A stretch of 64,000 bases of DNA, from NCBI RefSeq assembly GCF_009795845.1, contig NZ_WTEX01000004.1, positions 62,001 to 126,000 on the forward strand, given 5' to 3'. Shown piece by piece: positions 49,875-59,603 of this stretch; within the stretch, counting starts at the first letter, position 1, and each line of letters starts with the position of its first letter. The notes below the pieces were generated by a model. The model was not told where the DNA came from and searched no databases. It saw nothing but the letters and a program-made list of their open reading frames with translations. The stretch comes from Gilliamella sp. Lep-s35 (GTDB lineage: Bacteria; Pseudomonadota; Gammaproteobacteria; Enterobacterales; Orbaceae). A program made the position numbers and the translations under genes.

Positions 49875-51932
49875 ATGATTGAAGAAAAAGTATATTTACC
49901 TAAAGAACTTAGCTGGTTATCTTTCAATCAGCGAGTTTTACAAGAAGCTGCCGATAAAAGCAATCCGCTTATCGAGCGAATACATTTTCTGGGTATATAC
50001 TCAAGTAACCTTGATGAATTTTATAAAGTCCAGTTTGCCAACTTAAAAAAATATGTACTTATAGAACAAGAACAAGTTCATTCTTCATCTAATGCTAAAA
50101 ATTTATTACGACAAGTAAATCAAAAAGTTATCCAATTAGAACTGCAATTTGATCAGCTTTATAATGAATTATTATTAGAAATGGCTAGGAATCAAATATT
50201 CCTGATTAATGAAAGACAACTTTCATCGTATCAAGAGAATTGGATAAAAAATTATTATAAACAAAATCTTAGACAATATATCACGCCTATTTTGCTTGAT
50301 AGTCATACCGAGCTTATTCAATTTTTAAAAGATGATCATGCCTATTTAGCGGTAGAAATTATTTGTCAGGATAACATCAGTTATGCACTTCTTGAACTAC
50401 CAACCGATAATATCCCTCGTTTTGTATTATTACCGTCAGAAGTATCAACTAAAAATAAGTCTATTATTTTCCTAGATAACATATTACGATACTGTTTATC
50501 AGACATTTTTAAAGAGTTTTTTGATGCTAAAGAATTAAATGCTTATTCAATTAATATCAATAGAGATGCGGAATACGAATTAAATACTGAGTTAGATAGC
50601 TTACTTGAACTCATGTCTCAAGGTTTAAAACAACGCTTAACAGCACAGCCCGTACGTTTTACTTATCAAAAAGATATGCCCAAAGCTTTATTTGAATTAT
50701 TGATCAATAAATTACGATTAACCGAACAAGATGCAATGCCTGGAGGGCGTTATCCTAATTTTAAAGATCTTGTCAGATTTCCTGATTTTGGACAAAAAAG
50801 CCTATTAAATAAAAAAATCCCAAGCCTAAGTTATAATCGATTTAAACAGTTTCGTAATGCATTTGATGCAATTAAAGATAGAGATGTATTGCTCTATTAC
50901 CCTTACTACTCTTTTGGTCATGTTCTAGAAATTATGCGGCAAGCCTCGTTTGATCCCTCTGTTACTCATATTCGAATGAACATTTATCGAGTAGCCAAAG
51001 ACTCACGCTTTATCCATGCTGCAATTAATGCCGCTAATAATGGTAAAAAAGTGACCGTAGTGGTTGAACTACAAGCCCGATTTGACGAAGAAGCAAATAT
51101 AAAATGGGCTAAACGATTAATTAGTAGTGGAATTAAAGTTATCTATTCACAACCAAAGCTCAAAATTCACGCTAAATTATTTTTGATTGATCGTAAAGAA
51201 AACGACGAAATTGTTCGTTATGCTCATATTGGTTCAGGTAACTTTAACGAAAGAACCGCCCGAATTTATACTGATTTTTCACTGTTAACAGCTGATCCTG
51301 CAATTACTGAAGAAGTTAAAAAAGTTTTTAATTTTATCGAAAATCCATTTAAACCGGTAACTTTCAACCATTTACTTGTTTCACCACAAAATACACGATT
51401 ACGCTTTAATGAATTTATTGAACGAGAAATAAATAACGCCAAAGCAGGTAAAAAATCAGGAATTTATCTAAAACTAAATGCCATTACCGATAAAGAAATG
51501 ATCGATGAGCTTTATCGTGCATCGTGTGCTGGTGTAAAAATTAGAATGGTTGTACGGGGAACTTGTGTATTAGTACCACAAATCCCCAATTTGAGTGAGA
51601 ATATTTATGTAACCAGTATTGTGGATCAATTTTTAGAACATGCTCGTGTTTATATTTTTGAAAACGATGGCAAAAAAGATACCTATATCTCTTCTGCCGA
51701 TTGGATGCCTCGTAATATAGATAATCGTATTGAAGTGGGCGTAAAGATTTTTGATCCAATAATAAAATCAACAATTCATAATATTTTTGATATACAGTGC
51801 AATGATAACGTAAAAGCCCGCATCATTGATAAAGATGCAACAAATAATTATGTACAAAGAGGCAATAAGAAAAAAACTAGAGCTCAATATGCTATTTATG
51901 ATTATTTGAAACAGATAGAATCATTTGAATAA
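49875..51932 (+). CDS. ppk: Polyphosphate kinase
   Basis: A 685-residue PPK1 (E. coli, 688) that polymerises the gamma-phosphate of ATP into polyphosphate at the inner membrane. N domain [17 protein letters not shown], head domain, then PLD-like C1/C2 domains. The phosphorylated His is H432 in KIHAKLFL, and [20 protein letters not shown] follows. It lies 11 nt before ppx, so synthesis and breakdown enzymes are co-transcribed. Confidence 0.96.
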   Translation: MIEEKVYLPKELSWLSFNQRVLQEAADKSNPLIERIHFLGIYSSNLDEFYKVQFANLKKYVLIEQEQVHSSSNAKNLLRQVNQKVIQLELQFDQLYNELLLEMARNQIFLINERQLSSYQENWIKNYYKQNLRQYITPILLDSHTELIQFLKDDHAYLAVEIICQDNISYALLELPTDNIPRFVLLPSEVSTKNKSIIFLDNILRYCLSDIFKEFFDAKELNAYSININRDAEYELNTELDSLLELMSQGLKQRLTAQPVRFTYQKDMPKALFELLINKLRLTEQDAMPGGRYPNFKDLVRFPDFGQKSLLNKKIPSLSYNRFKQFRNAFDAIKDRDVLLYYPYYSFGHVLEIMRQASFDPSVTHIRMNIYRVAKDSRFIHAAINAANNGKKVTVVVELQARFDEEANIKWAKRLISSGIKVIYSQPKLKIHAKLFLIDRKENDEIVRYAHIGSGNFNERTARIYTDFSLLTADPAITEEVKKVFNFIENPFKPVTFNHLLVSPQNTRLRFNEFIEREINNAKAGKKSGIYLKLNAITDKEMIDELYRASCAGVKIRMVVRGTCVLVPQIPNLSENIYVTSIVDQFLEHARVYIFENDGKKDTYISSADWMPRNIDNRIEVGVKIFDPIIKSTIHNIFDIQCNDNVKARIIDKDATNNYVQRGNKKKTRAQYAIYDYLKQIESFE

Positions 51933-51943
51933 GGATTTTTAAA

Positions 51944-53473
51944 ATGAAAAAATTCAATGAATATGCGGTAGTCGATCTTGGTTCAAATAGCTTTCATATG
52001 GTAATTGCCCGTTTTATTAATGGTGCGATACAGGTAATTTATAAAAATAAAAAAAATATACATCTCGCGACAGGGCTTAATGCTAATAATGAACTAAGTG
52101 AATCAAGCATAATGCGAGGAGCACAGTGTCTTGCGCTATTTGCTGAGCGACTAAATGGATTTCCTCCAGAACATGTTCGAGTTGTTGCAACTCATACATT
52201 ACGAGTAGCAAAAAATAAGCATAAATTTTTAATGGCTGCAGCTAACGTATTTCCTTTCCCCATTGAAATTATTTCAGGTCAAGAAGAAGCGCGTCTTGTT
52301 TATTTAGGTACAATGACAGCTGAATCAACGTCTTCAACTGATACAAAATTCGTAATTGATATTGGCGGAGGATCGACTGAAATTGCAATAGGAAAAGGAA
52401 ATGATTTAAAACCGTTGATCGCTGCTAGCCGCCCCATGGGGTGTGTCACTTATGCAAAACGTTTTTTTCATGACCAAAAAATTAATGCGGCTTCTTTTCA
52501 ACAAGCAAAACTTGCAGCAGAGCAACAAATTGAAAGCATTGTTAATACCATAAAAAACTTAAATATCACTGTCGCATTTGGTACATCAGGAACCATAAAA
52601 TCGATTTATCAAATATTATTAGATCTTGGTGTCTGTGTCTATGATGGCATTATTACGCCTAAAAGGCTCGATGATTTAATTGGTTATATTTTAGAATTTG
52701 AATCCTTTCACGATATTAACTACCCTTCACTGTCCCAAGAAAGGAAAAATGTCTTTGTTAGTGGGCTAGCTATATTTAGTGGTATTTTTAATGCATTGGG
52801 ATTAAAAACCTTACAATTTAGCCCATGCGCATTACGAGAAGGTGTATTTTATGAATTAATTGGCGGTCCTAATTGCCAAGATATTAGACAAAACACGGCA
52901 CAATCGCTTTCAGAACATTACAACATAGATCAACGCCATGCAAAACAAGTTGTTAAAACTGCAAAATATTTTTTCTCACAATGGCAACAACAAGCGTCAA
53001 TTACCATTCCCCCCAATACTGAATCTATTTTATATTGGGCTGCCCTGTTACATGAAGTGGGGTTAACGATTAACTTTTCTTCAATTCATAAGCATTCAAG
53101 TTATATTTTAAAAAATAGTAATCTACCGGGATTCAATGAAGAACAACAATTATTGCTATCAACTCTTGTTCGTTATCATCGGAAATCGATTAATATTGAT
53201 GCTATACCTTATTTTAGCTTGTTTGAACACAAACATATCATATCATTAATACAAATTTTAAGATTATCTATACTAATAAATAACCAAAGGAATCCCGAAA
53301 TTGATTTGCAGGCATTTCAATTAAAATTATTAAACAATAAACTCACTAAAATCACCTTAGAAATTAATCAAGAATTTGTTGAAAATAATAAATTGATATT
53401 GCTTGATTTAGAACAAGAAAAAAAATATTGGAAAGCAATTAATGATTGGAAACTATCAATTGCCATTAGTTAA
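51944..53473 (+). CDS. ppx: Exopolyphosphatase
   Basis: A 509-residue member of the Ppx/GppA family (E. coli Ppx, 513), releasing phosphate from polyphosphate ends. The ASKHA-fold start AVVDLGSNSFHMVIAR, the second phosphate loop VIDIGGGSTEIAIG near 139-152 and FGTSGTIKSI are present. The C-terminal HD-like domain (about 310-505) includes YWAALLHEVGL. ppk-ppx order is conserved with enterics. Confidence 0.94.
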   Translation: MKKFNEYAVVDLGSNSFHMVIARFINGAIQVIYKNKKNIHLATGLNANNELSESSIMRGAQCLALFAERLNGFPPEHVRVVATHTLRVAKNKHKFLMAAANVFPFPIEIISGQEEARLVYLGTMTAESTSSTDTKFVIDIGGGSTEIAIGKGNDLKPLIAASRPMGCVTYAKRFFHDQKINAASFQQAKLAAEQQIESIVNTIKNLNITVAFGTSGTIKSIYQILLDLGVCVYDGIITPKRLDDLIGYILEFESFHDINYPSLSQERKNVFVSGLAIFSGIFNALGLKTLQFSPCALREGVFYELIGGPNCQDIRQNTAQSLSEHYNIDQRHAKQVVKTAKYFFSQWQQQASITIPPNTESILYWAALLHEVGLTINFSSIHKHSSYILKNSNLPGFNEEQQLLLSTLVRYHRKSINIDAIPYFSLFEHKHIISLIQILRLSILINNQRNPEIDLQAFQLKLLNNKLTKITLEINQEFVENNKLILLDLEQEKKYWKAINDWKLSIAIS

Positions 53474-53499
53474 TTTGCCATACAATTTATTCTATATAT

Positions 53500-53524
53500 A
53501 AAAATACCGCCAAATTGGCGGTAT
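53500..53524 (-). terminator. Terminator of the dicarboxylate carrier gene
   Basis: ATACCGCC and GGCGGTAT pair around a 5-nt loop. On the minus strand a T5 run follows. It lies between convergent ppx and the carrier gene and may act on both. Confidence 0.7.
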
Positions 53525-53559
53525 AAACAATAATTAAAAATATCATTATCTGCTTGTTA

Positions 53560-55020
53560 TTAACCAAGACCAATAATCTTCCACCATAAAATACCAATAG
53601 TAAATACAATAATTAGATTAACAACACTACAAATAAATCCAACTTTCCACCATGTTTTTACGGGAACAAATCCTTCAGCAAATAATAATGGGTTTCTTGC
53701 ATTAGCAAATTGAGTAATAGAACCAAAATAATTAGTACAAATGACTAATGCAAAAATGGCGATTAGTTGTGGTACACCTAGTGTGATAGCGACAGATAAA
53801 AATACTGGAAATAGAGCTGCAATATGGGCATTTCCGCTAGCAAAGAAGTAATGTAAATAGACATAAGCAACAGATAAAACAATTATTACAAATACCCAGC
53901 TACTTTCGCCTAAGTATCCTTGTACTGCACCACCTATAGTGTCACCTAGCCATTTGGTTACCCCAAGTTTATTTACTTGCCCAGCCATCATAAGTAGCGC
54001 AGCAAACCATATTAATGTGTCCCAAGCGGCTTTTTCACCTTTTATATCATCCCAGCTTAATACACCCGTTAAGATCAAAATAGTCAAACCAATAAACGCT
54101 GTAGTTGTTGAATCAATACCAACATTTTTACCAAAAATCCAAAGTACTAATAATAGGATAACAGTACCTGCCATAATAATTTCTTTAGCGGTTACAGCTC
54201 CCATTTTTTTTAATTCTTCTGCTGCTAATTTAGGAGCTTCTGGCGTTTTTTTAAGTTCTGGGTTAGTTAAAAAATAAATAACTAAAGGAATCACAATAAA
54301 TGAAACTAAGCATGGTACTATGGCAGCAACAAACCATTGCCCCCACCCTAATGTAATACCTAATGATGTTGTAACTAGCTTAGCGGCTAATAAATTACCT
54401 GTAAATGCCGTTAAAAACATTGCCGAAGTAATATCATTCACATGACTAATTGTTAGCATTAAAAAAGTGCCAATTCGGTTTCGTGATTCATCTTTAGGGT
54501 TTGAATTAAAATTAATAGCTAATGCTTCGGCTATTGGATAAATAACCCCACCAGCACGCGCTGTAGTACTCGGAATAGCTGGAGCTAGCGCGATATCAGT
54601 TACCGATAAACCATAAGCAAGTCCTAATGTATTTTTTCCTAAAATCTTAACAAGATAATAAGCAATGCGTTTACTTAGTCCTGTTTTTATAAACCCCCTG
54701 GCAATCATAAAAGCAATAACAATCAACCAAATAAGGCTACTATTTAATTCGCTTAAGGCGATTTTAATAGCTGCCGCATTTGTATCTGCACCAGATGGCC
54801 TTAATACAGCAAAAACGGTAATTGCCAATAAGCCAATAGCTCCAATAGGCATTATTTCGGCCACAATGCAGGCAATAGTAGCTACAAAAATAATACTGGT
54901 TTGCCAACCTTGTTGGCTGATACCTTCAGGAGGAGTCACATATAACCAAAGTACGGCAGAAATTGCCGCAATAATGATGAGCGGTAGCCATTTTACTGGC
55001 GGTTTTTTTACTACGTTCAT
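53560..55020 (-). CDS. DASS-family dicarboxylate transporter (CitT/TtdT-like)
   Basis: A 486-residue carrier with about twelve to fourteen membrane segments, of the divalent anion:Na+ symporter family; length equals TtdT (487) and CitT (487). The two substrate-site regions are visible: PAIPSTTARAGGVIYPIAEA near 148-167 (SNT-like motif) and NYFGSITQFANARNPLLF near 430-448. E. coli CitT, TtdT and YbhI are relatives exchanging citrate, tartrate or C4-dicarboxylates for succinate. It is downstream of apbE and the fumarate reductase, so fumarate or malate import against succinate is the best guess. A 240-bp AT-rich gap separates it from apbE and could hold its own promoter. Confidence 0.85.
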   Translation of the reverse strand: MNVVKKPPVKWLPLIIIAAISAVLWLYVTPPEGISQQGWQTSIIFVATIACIVAEIMPIGAIGLLAITVFAVLRPSGADTNAAAIKIALSELNSSLIWLIVIAFMIARGFIKTGLSKRIAYYLVKILGKNTLGLAYGLSVTDIALAPAIPSTTARAGGVIYPIAEALAINFNSNPKDESRNRIGTFLMLTISHVNDITSAMFLTAFTGNLLAAKLVTTSLGITLGWGQWFVAAIVPCLVSFIVIPLVIYFLTNPELKKTPEAPKLAAEELKKMGAVTAKEIIMAGTVILLLVLWIFGKNVGIDSTTTAFIGLTILILTGVLSWDDIKGEKAAWDTLIWFAALLMMAGQVNKLGVTKWLGDTIGGAVQGYLGESSWVFVIIVLSVAYVYLHYFFASGNAHIAALFPVFLSVAITLGVPQLIAIFALVICTNYFGSITQFANARNPLLFAEGFVPVKTWWKVGFICSVVNLIIVFTIGILWWKIIGLG

Positions 55021-55260
55021 AGTATTTTCCTTTTGAATTTAAATATTTTTAATAAGTTAAGATTTAATTCTATTTTTTATTTGATTATTTATTAAGTTTA
55101 TTATTTTAAGAAAAATAAAAACCTAATAGAATCAATAGCTTTTCTAACCATTTTTATTTAGAATTGCTTGTCTTTTAATTAAAATACATCAAAATAAACC
55201 TCAAAAAACTTCAATAAAATCAATACGTTTCCTGACGGCTTTTTGTTGCTATATTTATGT

Positions 55261-56226
55261 TTAATTTAGTTTTATTGTGTATTGTTTATCACTTTTTTGA
55301 AAAATAAAATTATTAGGATTTACCAATGCTATTGTTTTATTTTTTAACAAAAATATGGCTGATAAATTTGGATGCTTTTGCAAATATTCCTTACTTTTAT
55401 CAAGTCCCCATCCATAAAAAACCGTAGAATAAATATCACCTTCTAAAGAAGAATCTGAAATTACAGTCACGCTTTCTAATTCATTATCTAATGGATAGCC
55501 TGTTTGTGGATCGAATATGTGATGATAAAGATGACCATTTTGTATAAAAAATCGCTCATAAATTCCTGATGTGACAACCGACTTATTTATAACTTTAATT
55601 ACACCTGATAACTTATCATCCGTTGAAAATGGTTTTCGAAGCCCAATATGCCAATAGCCGTTATCATCTGTTAAAGATGACCCCAACGCAAATACATTAC
55701 CACCTAAATTAATGATCCCTTTGTAAACTTGATATTGAAGTAAAATCGATTTGATGACATCAGCAATATATCCTTTAGCAATTGCACCTAAGTCAATTTC
55801 CATTCCTGTTTTTTTTAAAAAAACAGTATGTTTATTTGCATCAAGTTCAATATTTTTAGGATCTGTTAATAAAAGTTGTTGTTTAATTAATTTTACAGAA
55901 GGAACTTGATCGCCTTGGAAGCCAATTTTCCAAAGTTTAACTAAAGGACCAATAGCTAAATTAAAACAACTATTAAAGTGTAAACTTATTTTTTGAGCTT
56001 GTTCAATCAAAGAAAAAACAGGTCGACTTACTGTAACAGGATGTTGTCCAGCAGCTAAATTAATTGACATAACTTCAGATAGCGATCTGTTAACTGTTAG
56101 TTTGTCCTCAAGTATTTTTATAGTCTCAAAAACAGTTTTTACTGCGGTTTCATTAGGCTCTAAAAGCATTAATGAAACCGTTGTTCCCATTAAATGTTGA
56201 GTATATTCATAGTTTGCATTTACCAT
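55261..56226 (-). CDS. apbE: ApbE-type FAD:protein FMN transferase
   Basis: About 321 residues. It transfers FMN from FAD to a Thr in target flavoproteins. Family motifs are GTTVSLML, NRSLSEVMSIN, GAIAKGYIADVI near 175, NLGGNVFALGSS, and HIFDPQTGYPLDNELESVTV with the catalytic metal region. There is no signal peptide or lipobox, unlike periplasmic ApbE, so it should act in the cytoplasm. It follows the FMN_bind-containing fumarate reductase by about 14 nt, its obvious substrate. The start is uncertain: ATG 56226 is preferred to TTG 56241. Confidence 0.92.
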   Translation of the reverse strand: MVNANYEYTQHLMGTTVSLMLLEPNETAVKTVFETIKILEDKLTVNRSLSEVMSINLAAGQHPVTVSRPVFSLIEQAQKISLHFNSCFNLAIGPLVKLWKIGFQGDQVPSVKLIKQQLLLTDPKNIELDANKHTVFLKKTGMEIDLGAIAKGYIADVIKSILLQYQVYKGIINLGGNVFALGSSLTDDNGYWHIGLRKPFSTDDKLSGVIKVINKSVVTSGIYERFFIQNGHLYHHIFDPQTGYPLDNELESVTVISDSSLEGDIYSTVFYGWGLDKSKEYLQKHPNLSAIFLLKNKTIALVNPNNFIFQKSDKQYTIKLN

Positions 56227-56255
56227 GCTAAACAAGCTCAAAGAGTTATCACAAA

Positions 56256-59027
56256 TTAATGTTTAATATAATCAGCCGCCTTTTTACCTGCTTGCGTACC
56301 AAATATAATGATATCGGCAACAGCATTACCACCAATACGATTAGCACCATGTACACCGCCCACAACTTCACCAGCTGCAAATACACCTTGGATTATCTGT
56401 TTATCAGCATCTAATACTTGTGTTTGAGTGTTAATTGTTACCCCTCCCATTGTATGATGGACACCTGGTGCAATTTTTATTGCATAAAAAGGTCCTTTTT
56501 GAATTGGATGACGCATACCAGTAGTTCGCCCAAAGTCTTCATCGTGTTTAGCTGTCACAAATTGATTGTAGCGTTCAACCGTTTTCGCTAATGTTTTACT
56601 ATCAATCGATAGTTTTTGGGCTAATTCCTCAAGCGTATTTGCTTGGCTTACAAGTTCGTTTGAAACATATTCCTCAACAGATCTATTTTCATCTCTAACT
56701 TGTTGATCAAATAGGATATAAGCATAATGTTCAGGTAATTTGATAATTTCAGCTGAAACATTGTCTCTTGTATCAAGTTCATTAACAAAACGTTGACCTT
56801 TTTGCGATACCAATATTGCACCACCACCACGAATAGATTCAGAAATTAAATATGATGTTGTTTGTTCAACTGTTGGATGAATTTGTATTTCACCCATATC
56901 AACAGTTCCTGCGCCTAATTTCTCTAATAACATAATACCAGAACCGGTTGCCCCTTTATGATTGGTAGTGACAAATCCTTTAAGATCAGGGCGATATTTT
57001 TCAACCATTGTAGTATTAGCACTAAATCCGCCTGTTGCAATAATAACGGCTTTGGTTTTTATTAAATGAGTTGAACCATCCTCTTCTGAAACTTTAACAC
57101 CAATAACTTTATGGTTTTCGGTTACAATTTCAGTAACAGCAGTATCAAGCATAACTTCAATATTACGTTTATTAATATTTTTAACTAAACCACTAATTAA
57201 AAAACCACCAACAGCAGCACCACTTTCAGGACGATGAGTTCGATCAATGCTCATTCCCCCCGTTGTGGTAATACCACTTAATTCAATACCGTTATCATCT
57301 AACCAATTAATTGCATTTGGCGCATTTTCAACAAAATAACGCAATAACTCGGGATTATTTTTATTTTTTCCCCCAGCCATTGTTTCTTTATAAAAGAGCT
57401 CTTTATTGTCTACAATACCTTTTAGCTTTTGGAATTTGGTTTCTGCAGCATTCATACCTGCCGAGGCTTTATTAGTATTACCACCAATCACAGACATTTG
57501 CTCGATAATAATGACATTTGCACCAAGATCATGTGCTTGAATCGCCGCAGAAAGCCCTGCTCCGCCACTACCAACAACCACAACATCAAAAGCGCGATCA
57601 TTAGGATCACCACCTTCGGCAATAATTGCTTCTTTATTAGATTTTGCCATCGCTTTAGTTACAGCTTTTTTAAATGCCTCACATTGTGTCGTTGCGCCAG
57701 AAATAGCATCAACATGTGGACTGTTAGAGTCAATAATTCGATGCTTAATTTCAGTAAAATTATTTAATACTTCGCTATCAAAGTTGTTAGCATTAACGAG
57801 TTGTATATCTTTGATAAAATCATTTCCTAATTCAACATTAATCAAAAATTCATAAGATTCATCATTAACTTTTTCTTGATAATTGCCTGGTTTGAATTTT
57901 TTAACATTAAGGTTCACATCCCGAATCAAACTTTCAACAAGCGAAAAATGCCATAAAGGTTCAGGAATATTTAGTTCTTCACGCTTATCACTATTGATAA
58001 AAAGTTCAAGCTTCTCACCTTTTTCAATACGGTCAATCCAATCAGGATAAGCAATACAAGCGCGACCAACCGCAACTAAATCATAGCCATTATTAATAGC
58101 ATCTTCTACATCACTTTGATTAACAACATTTCCGACACCAACAACAGGGATTTTCGCTAATGTTTCAGATCGCATTGCCACATATTTTTTAATTAATGGC
58201 GTTGGATCTTGTGTATCAACAATGGATGGCCTAAGTGTTGTTCCCATTGAAAAATGAATATAATCAAGCCCCTTTTCAGCCAATTTTTCAAGCAAATACA
58301 TAGAATCATCAAAACGAATTCCAGGCACTTCTAACTCTTCTGGTGAAAAACGATATCCAACAATAAATTCAGGAGTTGCATATTGTTTAACCATGTTATG
58401 GGTAACATCTAAGATAGCAAGAGGGAACCTTGTACGATTATCACGATTTCCACCCCATTTATCATTTCGTTGATTTGAATTAGGAGAATAAAATTGTTGA
58501 ATTAAATAAGTATTAGCTCCATGGATTTCTACCCCATCAAACCCTGCTTGAATGGCACGACGTACTGCTTGACCAAATTTGTCAATCATTTCGTCTACTT
58601 CTTCTGCCGTTAATGCAATTGGTGTAGGCGCATTTGGACGTGGGGCTGCAATCGCACTAGGCCCTACTGGTGATTGACCTCCAATTAATTTTGGTTCAAC
58701 CATTCTTCCACCATGATAAACTTGAATAATGGCTTTCGATCCTTTTTCTTTGATCACTTGAGCAATTTTAGCTAAGCCTTCAATCTTATCATCACTATCT
58801 AAACCAATAGCACCAGGGAAAGCTAATCCTTTGTCGTCAACAAATCCACATTCAACAATAATAGTGCCGATTGTTCCTGATCTTGCTCGATAATATTCAA
58901 TTAAATCATGCGTAACAGAACCATCATAAAAACCAGAACAAGTTGTCATTGGAGCCATCATAATACGGTTTTTTAGTTCAGCACCATTAGGCAGTGTCAG
59001 CGATTTAAAAATATTTTCATTTTTCAT
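56256..59027 (-). CDS. Soluble three-domain NADH:fumarate reductase
   Basis: A 923-residue flavoprotein (929 if started at ATG 59045). Numbering from 59045: an old-yellow-enzyme/NADH:flavin oxidoreductase domain at about 10-365 (NGAELKNRIMMAPMTT, FDGVEIHGANTYLIQQF); an FMN_bind domain at about 385-465 with the flavinylation motif DAISGAT, predicted FMN-Thr T452; and an FAD_binding_2 fumarate reductase domain from 485 (VVVVGSGGAGLSAA) to the end (HHTMGGVTIN, GGVHGANRIGG). Klebsiella has a cytoplasmic NADH:fumarate oxidoreductase with this architecture and an adjacent ApbE. It would reoxidise NADH with fumarate without the membrane chain. Confidence 0.9.
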   Translation of the reverse strand: MKNENIFKSLTLPNGAELKNRIMMAPMTTCSGFYDGSVTHDLIEYYRARSGTIGTIIVECGFVDDKGLAFPGAIGLDSDDKIEGLAKIAQVIKEKGSKAIIQVYHGGRMVEPKLIGGQSPVGPSAIAAPRPNAPTPIALTAEEVDEMIDKFGQAVRRAIQAGFDGVEIHGANTYLIQQFYSPNSNQRNDKWGGNRDNRTRFPLAILDVTHNMVKQYATPEFIVGYRFSPEELEVPGIRFDDSMYLLEKLAEKGLDYIHFSMGTTLRPSIVDTQDPTPLIKKYVAMRSETLAKIPVVGVGNVVNQSDVEDAINNGYDLVAVGRACIAYPDWIDRIEKGEKLELFINSDKREELNIPEPLWHFSLVESLIRDVNLNVKKFKPGNYQEKVNDESYEFLINVELGNDFIKDIQLVNANNFDSEVLNNFTEIKHRIIDSNSPHVDAISGATTQCEAFKKAVTKAMAKSNKEAIIAEGGDPNDRAFDVVVVGSGGAGLSAAIQAHDLGANVIIIEQMSVIGGNTNKASAGMNAAETKFQKLKGIVDNKELFYKETMAGGKNKNNPELLRYFVENAPNAINWLDDNGIELSGITTTGGMSIDRTHRPESGAAVGGFLISGLVKNINKRNIEVMLDTAVTEIVTENHKVIGVKVSEEDGSTHLIKTKAVIIATGGFSANTTMVEKYRPDLKGFVTTNHKGATGSGIMLLEKLGAGTVDMGEIQIHPTVEQTTSYLISESIRGGGAILVSQKGQRFVNELDTRDNVSAEIIKLPEHYAYILFDQQVRDENRSVEEYVSNELVSQANTLEELAQKLSIDSKTLAKTVERYNQFVTAKHDEDFGRTTGMRHPIQKGPFYAIKIAPGVHHTMGGVTINTQTQVLDADKQIIQGVFAAGEVVGGVHGANRIGGNAVADIIIFGTQAGKKAADYIKH

Positions 59028-59254
59028 TTTTATATACCTAATCATTATTATTTAACCTTAAAAGCTACTGATAATGATAACATTAACAATAGTGATTCTC
59101 CAATTACATTAATTTCATTAATGCCTGTTTTGCTAATAGTAAATAGTGATTAGTATCATTTTTTCGACAAACTTTTTTTAGTTTTATTAGTTAATTAAAA
59201 AATTATTAATATAAATAAAGTAAAATTCTGTCAATTTTTGATGTTTTATTGTGC

Positions 59255-59279
59255 TTTAATTGTCAAATTCACAATTAAA
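59255..59279. promoter_or_regulatory. Candidate operator in the divergent fumarate/pyrD region
   Basis: TTTAATTGT and ACAATTAAA form a perfect 9-bp inverted repeat with a 7-nt spacer. It lies midway between the fumarate reductase gene and the dihydroorotate dehydrogenase leader. It does not match the FNR consensus. The bound factor is unknown. Confidence 0.4.
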
Positions 59280-59339
59280 AATCTAAAAAAAAACACTTTA
59301 ACCTTTTCATTTAGTTATATATTTTTTGTAATTTTCATG

Positions 59340-59367
59340 TTGAACTTTAAATTATCTGAGATAAAAT
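59340..59367 (+). promoter_or_regulatory. Promoter of the dihydroorotate dehydrogenase leader
   Basis: A -35 TTGAAC and a -10 TAAAAT are separated by 16 bp. The predicted start near 59374 gives a leader of about 200 nt containing a leader ORF and a terminator. Confidence 0.5.
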
Positions 59368-59399
59368 ATTTTGAAGTATAACGCCAAGAGACTATCGGA

Positions 59400-59603
59400 A
59401 TGTTTGTAATACCAATTAACAGATTAAAATCAACTTTCGATTTTTTATTTATTCTATTTTTTAATCCTCCTTTATGGAGGATTTTTTTTGGCTTTAAACC
59501 TCATATCTATCCATTTTTCTTTTATTACATATTAATAGTCAATTTTTCGTTGAGAATACGCACAATCAGGAGACAGTATGAAATCTTTAACCCCTTTTTA
59601 TGA
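59400..59603 (+). CDS. Putative leader peptide of a pyrBI-type attenuator
   Basis: A 67-codon ORF begins at ATG 59400 with AAGAG 9 nt upstream. It runs through a U-rich tract (59440-59462) and straight across an intrinsic terminator (59464-59489), ending 26 nt inside the next gene. It is rich in Phe, Ile and Leu because of the U-tracts, and resembles no protein family. In E. coli pyrBI, a leader peptide ORF spans the U-rich pause region and attenuator in the same way, so that ribosomes close behind a UTP-starved polymerase prevent termination. The role is inferred from architecture. Confidence 0.55.
   Translation: MFVIPINRLKSTFDFLFILFFNPPLWRIFFGFKPHIYPFFFYYILIVNFSLRIRTIRRQYEIFNPFL
59464..59489 (+). 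terminator. Attenuator in the dihydroorotate dehydrogenase leader
   Basis: ATCCTCC and GGAGGAT form a perfect 7-bp stem with a 5-nt loop followed by seven T. It stands about 90 nt before the structural gene and about 115 nt after the predicted transcription start, with U-rich RNA directly upstream. Confidence 0.85.

Noticed and set aside
59340-59360. FNR box near TTGAACTTTAAATTA
   Set aside because: It matches too few positions of TTGAT-N4-ATCAA, and its left half serves better as a -35 element.
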